DNA of 64,000 bases from Marsupella aquatica (Eukaryota; Marchantiophyta): contig OZ316896.1 of NCBI GenBank assembly GCA_973895155.1, positions 4,464,001 to 4,528,000 of the forward strand, written 5' to 3'. Positions 54,981 to 64,000 of this stretch are shown one piece after another. Both the position numbers and the translations under genes were made by a program. The notes under the pieces are model-generated. The model saw nothing but the letters and a program-made list of their open reading frames with translations. It had not been told where the DNA came from and made no database searches. Position 1 is the first letter of the stretch; each line of letters starts with the position of its first letter.

Positions 54981-57284
54981 CAGTGCAACTCTCATGATTC
55001 AGTACATGGTCATCCACCGGGTACTACTGCCCCCGCTATCAATTCTGCAGCTGGTGTGACGTGGTGGTAATCTGTCATCATTGATCTCTAACACCTTTCT
55101 GTATCACTACCCGGGAGGCGAGTCTGGCTATTTCAATCTGTAATTGAAGATCTGCCTATGTACTGATTGGGGTTTAATTACCCGCCCACACCTGGCCCCT
55201 GTCAATTTGGATTTTAGGCTTGAGAATCGTGGAGAATGGAGCTGTCCCAGTGATTTTGAATGGCACTTTCGTCATAATATACTCGGAAATGATCTTCCGT
55301 CAGCTTGACTTGAGTCTCGGACATTTCTGGGTGTGACCTGAAGGGTCCTGTTATCAGCCTATCCTCATCCCTACCGACAAACAGATGACTCATTTTCCTT
55401 ATCTTAGCGATTATAAGTCCAGGTGGTTCATCTTGTCTCATTTTGCTTTTGGACTCTTATACAGCATTGCGCTCAGCCTAAGTGAATTGAAACTGATCAA
55501 TAAGAAAATTCTGCAGCAAAGGGATGGCTGACGATTGTATCACAACCCGGGTCGTGGAAGTTTTGAAAAAACAGGTCTCGAAAGGCACCACATAATTTTG
55601 GATTCGATGCCTGGGCAAAACGCGAGTCTCGTAACAGGTCTACAGTTACATGAAAATAATTTTCAATCGGGAGGGTTTGATATTAGGTTGATGCCTTCGG
55701 TAACTCAACAACTGTAGAGAGTGGCAGAGTGCGTTTGAAAATTGAATGTAAGCTAGCAGGTAACACTACTCGGTGAGAGCTTATTCCTAACTAGCAAATG
55801 ACTCCACCGACAAGGCCTTGGCTCAACCTAGGTTGAATTTAAATGGTTACACTTGCTTCTGCATAGTCCCGAGTTCCTCATTGTGCTCACATCACACGTC
55901 GGAGTCATGTCTAGGCATGGGTTGGGTGAGGATCACCAGATTAGTAGAATTGTATTCACGCGCGTAGTGAATTTCCGGTACCACTCTGCGTTTCATAGAG
56001 TGTTCGACTTGTAGAAGGGAGTGAACAGTAGTGGATGAACTCTTGGTCCAATTGTGAAGTTTTTTTTGCCATTGCTAGGTTGAGGACTCGTTTTGGAGCC
56101 ATTTGATTAGTTCAGAGCAGGATGAGGACGTCGGTTGGTAGTGAACCTTTCTGGGAGGTGGTGGCCATCACCAACTTGTTCATATGACATATTGTTGATA
56201 ATCTTGTATTCTTTCTTCCTGCTTACTTCTTACTCTACTGTTATTGACGCCATGTCTTCTATCTTGGCGAAATTAACTCTGTTAGAATGCTTATTCCGGA
56301 AACAAAGTTTTGAACGAAGCAGTTTTGGAAATGGGACAGGTGAGTGGAGTATTAGTGTCTTGAATCGCATACTGAAAGCATGAAATCTCTGTAGAATGGC
56401 GCCATAGTATCTTCCAATTAGAGACAGGAATATAAAGACCACGGTGTCTAGGAGAATGGAGATAATTGGAAGCATGTATTTATTTCTGGAAATGACTATC
56501 GTTTCCTGCAAATTGGAGATATTTGAAAGACTTGACGATCTCGAGAATTATCAAGAATTCTTACGGCGGAGACCTTGTCTTCTGAAGGGAGCCACGTGAA
56601 TATAAAATTCGTTGAGTTTCTGTGAGTGAGTACTAGTTGGCTTTTCGTTTTCTTTCCATCGTAAGGTTTATATGTTATTCATCCTGATCCATTTTTTTAC
56701 TTGCTCTGTTCTGATCGAAATTCATCTGTATCATCTGCGGTACCAACTACACCAAAGTGAATCTACAGGACAAGCGGGAAGACCATAAAAAAGACTTAGT
56801 GTAAGGAAATCTCAGGCTCATAGTAGTACATCACCCAAAGCCAACCTTGGTACTATTTGTGGCTATTGCAATGTACTTAGTTTTCGGCCGTGCCAAGGAA
56901 CCAGAGGGCAACGTCGGGTGCTGCTGTAATGTGAGGACAATTAATTGCAAAATTGTCACCAGAGTGTCCTTCATAAATCAATTGAATAAAGTATTCATCC
57001 AGTATTAGGTACGGTTGGAAATACCCCGAACAGCCGCTAAGTTAACTTCCTGTTGTGGGTCTTCAGGTAACCATGTTAAAGAGAATGCACCTTGATTAGT
57101 GCCACTGACACAAAGATTAAATGATTGAATCTTGGGGCCAGGCTTGGGAGGAGATTATAATTCCCAATGATGATACAAAAGAATACTCACAATGAGATTA
57201 ACAATACGGATAAATCTTTAAGCAATAAGCTATGTATAGTAAGTAGAGGGCATTTTTCTTTGCAACTGCAATGCTTGGAAGTGG

Positions 57285-57450
57285 AATCTTAGTGACGCCT
57301 TTGCCCCAACTGCGGTAGACTATGCTGTAGAATTCTGACCACATCTCCTTTGGGTGAGGTTGTTTTTTTAAGTGGGGTATTAGTGACAGCCTTTGCCCCA
57401 ACTGTGGTAGACTATGCTGGAGAATTCTGACCACATCTCCTTCAGGTGGG
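57285..57450 (+). repeat. Tandem duplication, ~94-bp period
   Basis: TTAGTGACGCCTTTGCCCCA, then GTAGACTATGCTG and GAATTCTGACCACATCTCCTT, occurs twice with few differences. Confidence 0.85.
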
Positions 57451-59075
57451 GGCACAGGTAGACAGGTTTGTAGTGATAGTGACTCATGGTTCAATTGAGT
57501 TTATAAGTAGTACTAAAGCTATTCCTTGGCCCTTCTATCTAGAGTGAAACTTCTAGACATTGACTCTAAGGACTTCAATAGATGAGGGTGCATTAAAAAA
57601 AGGAGGGATACGAGTGAACATGAAGGAGAGATGTCATGGAAAAAACAATTGCAAGGTTCTTTTTGTCCTTAGCCTTTATTTGTGTGCAAAAAATGAGTTA
57701 TCCGTTGAGCAAAGACAACATTCACAATTACAAGCCCATGATCCAATGTACAAATATTCGACGTAGAGAGGTACATGGTTGACCTCAGCTAGATTACCTC
57801 CATGGGATACAAGTTGGCCAACGGGCTTAGAGTGTCTTTGGAATACAAGTTGTCCTTTTCCTTCAACTGGTTTTGTAACAATGAGACTAAGTTCCTCCAA
57901 TCCAAGCAAACACCACTTGATATGTAGTGTATAACATGATTAGCATAACCAAGTCTGTGACTAAGGGTAGCCCTAACTACGGTTACAATCGTAACACTAA
58001 ATCTAAGAGTAAATGTTTAACATATTTAGGCTAGTATGCATCAACTGGCAAGCTAGGTGGAAGAACACTTTCAATATGATCATTTTTATTACTCATTGGA
58101 AGTTCATCCATTGGGACAACCGCACTAGGCATTTGGATGTTGTATTGTAAGTGGATTCATTTCTTGATGCTTGTGAGGTGGTTGCATAGGACACATGCCC
58201 TTTGCGCCGTCTTGACTTTAAGGACAAGAAGTGTGTTTTTTGCTGCCCTTTTTATGGTGCTCATATGTGCTATGGCTTCTTTTTTGGTGTTTTTTGGTGC
58301 CCAAAGTTGCTGTTGTGGCTTTCTTTTTGGTGTTTTTTTGTGGGTGCTGCTGTGGCTTCCTTTTTGGTGCTGCTTTTGGGGGTACCCAGGGGTGCTGTTG
58401 CTTCCACTGGTGCTTCTTTGCTCTATTCCTGAGGTCGCTCATCGTCTCTCGCTACTCACCGTGGGTTTTCATTGAACATACTCAATGAAATGAATAAAAG
58501 TTTGTTTTATAAAAAGTGCAGTGTTCTTTCTTTACATGATTTGTTTGTGAGGCACCTTCTGTGTAAGGTCAATAAAGTAACAGTTCACCATCGGATCGTT
58601 GTCAGTTCAGATGGATGGGACCAGCCTTTTTTTTTTGACGCGAAATTGTCAAATTCCACCTCCCCAAAAAACTTTTGTCACTTTTGGTAAAAAATTACTA
58701 TTTTTTTTCTCTCTCATTAGCCAGTGTCCCACCTAATCACAGGCCCATTAGCCAAAATCTAACAGTAATCTTTAAATCTAAGGAGATGTGACAGTCAAAA
58801 AAATATTACAAGAAAATAAGATAAAAATTATTTTGAGCATCTTCTTTTTCACAAGACATTCGCCATTTTGCTACTCTGGCGAAAAAAGCTTTTAAAAATA
58901 CGCTCGACTGGACTCATCAACGGGAGATGAGTTGATCTTTTAGGGTTATGATCCGATTCATTCATTCATTAATCATCCGGTTGATTAGCAAGGTGATGGT
59001 TACTATCCACCATCGATAGTAACCAGACGCAGTGACTCAAGCTCCCAGCCTTTGCGTGCAGGACCTACAAATTAA

Positions 59076-59175
59076 ACACAGCCGCAGATGACCCACCGTA
59101 CAGTCAAATTTTATTCCTAGCACTAACACAGCCGCAGACGACCCACCGTACAGTCAAATTTTATTCCTGGCACTA
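59076..59175 (+). repeat. Tandem duplication, 50-bp period
   Basis: ACACAGCCGCAGA(T/C)GACCCAC, then GTACAGTCAAATTTTATTCCT, occurs twice in tandem with only two or three differences. Confidence 0.9.
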
Positions 59176-59304
59176 AAATTGACCCATTGTTAAAACCATG
59201 TTTTGCATAGACTTGTTTCACAAATATACTTGATTGATTTAAAATAAAAATTGCTACTGGATGGATCCCATGAGTAATCTAGACCAGTTGATAATTAAAT
59301 TAAT

Positions 59305-59495
59305 GTACCCAACATCTCATGGGTCCATAAATACCACTGTTCAATTGTGGGGTCTTTTAAGCATATCTTTCTACTTGTTCCTAAAGTTCATCAAAAGATT
59401 GTACCCAAAATCTCATGGGTCCATAAATACCACTGTTCAGTTTTGGGGTCTTTTAAGTATATCTTTCTACTGGTTCCTACAGTTCATCAAAAAGG
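59305..59495 (+). repeat. Tandem duplication, 96-bp period
   Basis: GTACCCAA then TCTCATGGGTCCATAAATAC and GGGGTCTTTTAAG.ATATC occurs at 59305 and 59401. Confidence 0.9.
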
Positions 59496-60094
59496 CTGAA
59501 TTCCACCAGATCTCTACTAGGGAGTCTCAAACCTGTAGGTCAGAAGTTGCAAGAAAATTCACCCCTCAACCTTCAATGAAACTTACTATTTGGAGCAAAC
59601 TTTATCCTGGGGTTTTTGGTTTGAAATGGGTCACAACACCAAGGAATGGGTGGCAACACCACAGTCCATACAGGTTAACTCAACATCATAGAGGAAACCT
59701 ACTGTAGCATTCGTGCACCTCAATTTTTTGGGACCTGCAGAGTTTTGACCCCAAACCTGGCCTGCAGCATTGAAGTCACCTAAAATCTCCATGGAAGTGC
59801 TCGTTGGAAACGTGCTTTTTACCTTGACCCCATTATTTTGGGTCACTTTTGTTGGAAACGTGTCGTTTACTCTTTTTAGAGATAGATCTACCGTTGAAGC
59901 GAACAGATCAAACATGAACAATTCCACGACACTGAAGCCACTGGATGGGCAGGGCAGAACCAGAGTAAGCTCTGTGCGGATCTGCTGCAGCGAGTTGAGA
60001 ACGAGGCAGTAACAATATTCCTCTTCACTTCACATCCGCACATATCAGCTCTGACTCACATCTTTCTGCAAAAGACCTGATGCGGTAGTGGTTC

Positions 60095-61585
60095 ATGTTA
60101 GCACTTCCGATCGCTCGCCTGGCTCGGTGCGCTTTTCAGGTCCGTGCTGTACCCACTCCGGATCTGCGTCCTCTCTCTGCCCCCACTCCGCCATCGCGAC
60201 GAGGGATCCGCCTCCTGCCCGGCGTGACGACCATAAATCGCTCGTTCTGTGCTCCTCCTGCCTCTACCTCTCGGGTGCGTGCGAATTATTTTGCCTCTCA
60301 TTCTGGACTCTCTTCTCATTCTGAGTACTCTTCTGTAGCGGGAGCGATGGCGTTCAAGAAGATCAAGGTCGACAACCCCGTCGTGGAGATGGACGGGGAC
60401 GAGATGACGCGAATCATCTGGCAGATGATCAAGGAGAAGCTGATTCTTCCGTTCGTGGACGTGGAGCTGAAGTACTTTGATTTAGGGATTACGCACAGGG
60501 ACGCCACGGACGACCAGGTGACAGTCGAGAGCGCCAAGGCCACGCTGAAATACAACGTGGCTGTGAAGTGTGCGACGATCACTCCCGATGAGGGGCGCGT
60601 CAAGGAGTTCGGCCTCAAAGCGATGTGGAAGAGTCCGAACGGCACAATCCGGAATATATTGGACGGTACGATTTTCCGCGAGCCGATTTTGTGCAAGAAC
60701 ATCCCCCGGCCCGTGTCCCCCTGGAACACCCCAATCTGCATCGGCAGACATGCGCACGCAGACCAGTACAGAGCGACCGATCTCGTCATAAAAGGGCCCG
60801 GAAAGCTGAAATTGGTCTACGTTCCGGAGGATGGAAAGGAAGAGACAGATCTGGAGGTGTTCCAGTTCACGGGTGCCGGAGGCGTCGGTCTAGCGATGTA
60901 CAACACAGATGAGTCCATCCGGGCCTTCGCCAAGAGCTCAATGACAGTAGCACTCGCGAAGAAGTGGCCACTATATCTAAGCACGAAGAATACTATCCTT
61001 AAGAAGTATGATGGGAGATTCAAAGATATCTTCCAAGAGGTCTTTGAGGCAGAGTATGAAGCGAAATTCAAGGAGGCAGGGATTTGGTACGAGCACCGCC
61101 TGATCGATGACATGGTGGCCTATGCTATCAAGAGTGATGGTGGCTACGTTTGGGCTTGCAAAAATTATGATGGAGATGTGCAAAGTGATATGCTCGCGCA
61201 GGGATTTGGGTCTCTGGGGCTAATGACATCAATTCTTATGGCTCCGGATGGGAAGACTCTGGAGTCTGAGGCTGCCCATGGAACCGTGACGAGGCATTAC
61301 AGAGTGCATCAGAAGGGTGGAGAGACGAGCACCAACAGCATAGCGTCGATTTTTGCCTGGACTAGGGGACTTGGCCACAGGGCCAAGCTCGACGGGAACA
61401 CCGCATTGGCTGATTTTTCGGAGAAGCTTGAAGCTGCCTGTGTAGGGACAGTGGAGGCCGGAAAATACACCAAGGATCTGGCGCTCCTTGTGAAGGGTCC
61501 CAAGATGAAACGGGAGGACTATCTGAACACAGAGGAGTTCATCGATGCGGTCGCAGATGACTTGAAGAAGAGATTGTCAGCATAG
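60095..61585 (+). CDS. NADP-dependent isocitrate dehydrogenase, intronless, organelle-targeted
   Basis: The enzyme converts isocitrate and NADP+ to 2-oxoglutarate, CO2 and NADPH. It has 496 residues in one exon. Residues 1-84 form an Arg/Ser/Ala-rich, acid-poor extension typical of a mitochondrial or plastid presequence. The core starts at Met85 ([25 protein letters not shown]), which matches the cytosolic start in the family and could be used as an internal start. Landmarks are [16 protein letters not shown], the dehydrogenase signature [23 protein letters not shown], and [11 protein letters not shown]. No catalytic residue appears lost. No peroxisomal C-terminal tripeptide is present. Plant genes of this family usually have many introns, so a retrocopy that gained a presequence is a fair inference. 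Confidence 0.95.
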   Translation: MLALPIARLARCAFQVRAVPTPDLRPLSAPTPPSRRGIRLLPGVTTINRSFCAPPASTSRVRANYFASHSGLSSHSEYSSVAGAMAFKKIKVDNPVVEMDGDEMTRIIWQMIKEKLILPFVDVELKYFDLGITHRDATDDQVTVESAKATLKYNVAVKCATITPDEGRVKEFGLKAMWKSPNGTIRNILDGTIFREPILCKNIPRPVSPWNTPICIGRHAHADQYRATDLVIKGPGKLKLVYVPEDGKEETDLEVFQFTGAGGVGLAMYNTDESIRAFAKSSMTVALAKKWPLYLSTKNTILKKYDGRFKDIFQEVFEAEYEAKFKEAGIWYEHRLIDDMVAYAIKSDGGYVWACKNYDGDVQSDMLAQGFGSLGLMTSILMAPDGKTLESEAAHGTVTRHYRVHQKGGETSTNSIASIFAWTRGLGHRAKLDGNTALADFSEKLEAACVGTVEAGKYTKDLALLVKGPKMKREDYLNTEEFIDAVADDLKKRLSA

Positions 61586-64000
61586 GATGCCTCTTGAGCT
61601 CAGTTTCGTGGGATAGTTGAGATGATGAGGTGAGAGCGGTTCGTTCATTGGTTGCAGAGTATTTGACGGAAAGCTTGATCATCTCAGAGTTCCGAATCGG
61701 ATGCCTGATTTATCAAGTAGCCGGGACAGATAAGGCCATATCTCTTTGGGAATCTTTCATTTGATGTGTTTTGGAATGCCATTTTGTAACACAGGAGAGA
61801 CCAAAATTTGCGATCGTGGGAATCAACCCAGTTATCAGTTACGGAGGGCCGGTTGCTGGGAAAAAATAGAGCACCGATTTGGTCAATCCTTCCGAAGTGC
61901 TTCGCTTGGTTAATGCCGATTGATTCCTGGTCAATGCCAGTCCCAAACGTGTTTGCTTGTACTGAATGATTTCGTTTACCCGACACTACTGAGGCATAAT
62001 AATGCCGATTGATATGGTCTAAGGTCTCCGAGAGGGTTGAGGGTATGCGAATGGGTTAGGAATAAAGTCGTGCAATTTTTGCTGCGCGCGGGTACTCGTT
62101 TGTGGAACAGTTCCAGATCTAAAGCAAAAGTGTAGCGAACAATGCAATCAAATCATGATAGGGAGCTATTGGTGCCCGATTATCATCATATCTCAGTCCT
62201 TTATGATTAGTAAAATTTGCCCTTCAGGTGGGACAAAGTGTTCCTGCGGAGATCGAGGGACTTGAGCATAATATCTTAGTAAAAAGGCGAAGAGCCACAA
62301 AGAACGTCAACAGGAGTTGATGTCGTGGGATGTGGCAAGAGGAGACTGGTAATAACAGTCACCTAGAAATGTATCAAAGAATCTCCCTGACGAAGTGAAC
62401 AATGCTTTGCAATCTAACAACCACAATAACTCGCCTTTCAATTGTGAGAGTTTAACGAAATGGTTTAGGAAGTTTGCTCCGAAGGTTTTCAAAAGAGATG
62501 TCCCACGAACATAAGCGAGCCTGGCAAAGTAAAATTTGCTTCGTAGTTTGTTGTGGTCTAAGTTGCGCAGATCGAGTTGGGTCTAAGCAGCAAATATTTG
62601 CTTGGATTGTAAAATATCACTTGCTCGAGTTGGACTACTGCAATCAAGCTGATCTCACGGAGCATCGAGTCTCGGCTCACAATGCTACATTTTGGAGGTC
62701 TACTTGTCTTCCATAGCAGTTTTACTTACCAAATCTCTACGTCGTTGGTCCACATCAAGCAAGTCTGCGGCAGCTTGAACGAAACGACACGTATCTGAAC
62801 ATGGGCCATGTGCATGGACATTATTTCTTGAAACCTACTAGTTACAGGACCAGCTACAATAGAAGGCCTGCAAATCTGTAAAATCACGGACAATTACTGT
62901 ACATGTCAACCTGCCGCCCCTAGCAGTATCAGCAATTCGATAATGTCAATCGACCATGTGCTGGACTGTATTTTAAGCTCTCGTGAATTATTTGTGTGAC
63001 AGTCTTAGTGAACTATCCACCTTTATCCATAGCTGTGGTGGGTTTCTGATATATAAACTTAAAAAATCCTTGAGAGTTTGGGCTGGGCTCCAGATTACCC
63101 GGAAAGAGTTTGGGAAATGGAATTTTGATTTCCCCAAGTCAATCAGGGAAAGTGAATTTTGAATTCTCATTTTGATATATAAACTTAAATAACACTTCCC
63201 TGACGAGTTTGGGCTAGGCTCCAAATTATCCCCAAAAGAGTTTGGGAAATGGAATTTTAATCTCCCAAGTCAATCAGGGAAAGTGAAATTTAACTTCTCA
63301 AGAGAACAGGACAGTAACTCACATGAATCCCCATTTTGTAGGTACAGTCACAGTAAACTAGACAATCATTTGATCTTAATGAGTTGAATTAAAAAATTAA
63401 TTAGTTTGTGGACCAGTGCTTTAATGTTTGTGAGGAAAACTAACAAATGTTCTCCCACTAAGGTTGTTGGAATTCAATTTTCATGTTTGGCTCTACCGAG
63501 CAAACCACCTTTATACCTTACATTGCAAGCTTGCATTCATCCTGTGACACTTCAAGCCATACATTTCCAACAATCCTTAAGATGAGTTAGGGTTGAGCTC
63601 ATGAATTGGCTCGACATGCAAGAGGCTTGGTCTTAAAGTAATGGTGTTGATTGTGTTGGGCCATTGTTAGCCCAACACAATGCATCGAGCCCACCCCAAG
63701 AATGAGAGAAGACATGCCGACTTGAATCGGGCCCACCAGAGGAACGGCAGTAGATGCCATTGGTACCACCACAGAACCCCGATTGTAGTTGCCAATGAAA
63801 CGAATGGAGGAATCAAAACAAGTGCTCCCAAAGGCTGACTGAGGGAAGCAAGAGCTCACAACGAGATAACGCTCTTGCACAACACTAGAACTGGAGGAAT
63901 CAAACGAGCGCTCGTGCTGCGTCTTCAGTCTTGTGCTGCTCTTGCAACCGGGCTTGCAACACAACGAGTACTAATAGACTAATAGTTTCATACCTGTGCA
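61586..64000. other. Terminal intergenic region
   Basis: No gene is supported. A ~125-bp tandem duplication lies at 63048-63300. The minus-strand frame 63964-63599 has no recognised motif and resembles transposon-derived sequence in composition. The window ends without a clear feature. Confidence 0.5.
63048..63300 (+). repeat. Tandem duplication, ~125-bp period
   Basis: TGATATATAAACTTAAA, then GAGTTTGGGCT, GAGTTTGGGAAATGGAATTTT and CAAGTCAATCAGGGAAAGTGA, occurs at 63048 and 63173. Confidence 0.88.

Larger units (their letters stand above)
54981..60094. other. Long intergenic region, small tandem duplications only
   Basis: No gene is supported over 5.1 kb. It holds three tandem duplications (listed), a copy of the dispersed repeat at 57740-57990, and a low-complexity TTTTTGGTG(C/T) stretch at 58280-58400. 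TATA-like and promoter features for isocitrate dehydrogenase must lie near 59.9-60.09 kb but none is clear. Confidence 0.55.

Noticed and set aside
58137-58475. 112-codon hydrophobic frame
   Set aside because: It is encoded by low-complexity TTTTTGGTGC repeats, and overlapping frames are equally open.
63599-63964. 121-codon minus-strand frame at the right end
   Set aside because: No known domain, codon pattern or splice context. It probably lies in repeat-derived sequence.

Overview
The window is nuclear DNA of a land plant. GT-AG introns interrupt the genes PMS1, a TTF-I/REB1-like Myb gene and a SOUL haem-binding gene. Two products start with organelle-type transit peptides, and the families present are the plant forms. 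Dense nested transposons, no clear angiosperm signature and an intronless NADP-isocitrate dehydrogenase suggest a bryophyte or lycophyte. That placement is inference, and the species cannot be fixed from sequence alone.

Host genes sit in two islands. Left (1-15.1 kb): PMS1 (mismatch repair, minus strand, running off the left edge), a Pol I termination factor-like Myb gene with a huge charged repeat domain, and a plastid SOUL haem-binding gene whose eight exons could all be phased. Right (53.9-61.6 kb): an intronless XRCC3 (recombination) and an intronless, transit-peptide-bearing NADP-isocitrate dehydrogenase. A lone intronless SRPBCC/AHSA1 gene of bacterial look lies at 36.9 kb.

Two large DNA transposons fill much of the rest, and both could be delimited to the base. 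Element A (16893-30041, 13149 bp) has 35-bp terminal inverted repeats and a CAAG target duplication. It sits inside one LTR of a gag-only retrotransposon. It carries (i) a decayed transposase-like gene of the DUF7869-like type on the plus strand, (ii) a convergent gene on the minus strand that reads as one chain through N-terminal region, beta-class DNA methyltransferase (DIPYG motif) and Ulp1/C48 cysteine protease, and (iii) an intact small gene with an F-box-like motif. About 25 roughly 40-bp near-perfect palindromes (core GGGATAC-GTATCCC or GGGATCC-GGATCCC) are placed in the 5' regions, one intron and even the coding sequence of these genes. An internally deleted, inverted relative lies at 39.2-41.0 kb.

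Element B (41178-52691, 11514 bp) is a hAT element with CCCGGTTT ends and an 8-bp CCATACTC target duplication. Besides a hAT transposase (BED, DUF659, hATC; broken by one in-frame stop) it carries two intact cargo genes, a protein kinase and a RING-type protein. Its two ends are mirror images: a G/C-rich block, telo-box-like motifs, and three long hairpins whose stems differ but whose loops share one motif. A further hairpin cluster separates the convergent gene sets.

The most novel content is therefore two transposons with regulatory-type cargo (DNA methyltransferase plus SUMO-protease-like domain in A; kinase plus RING protein in B), each with its own family of structured repeats.
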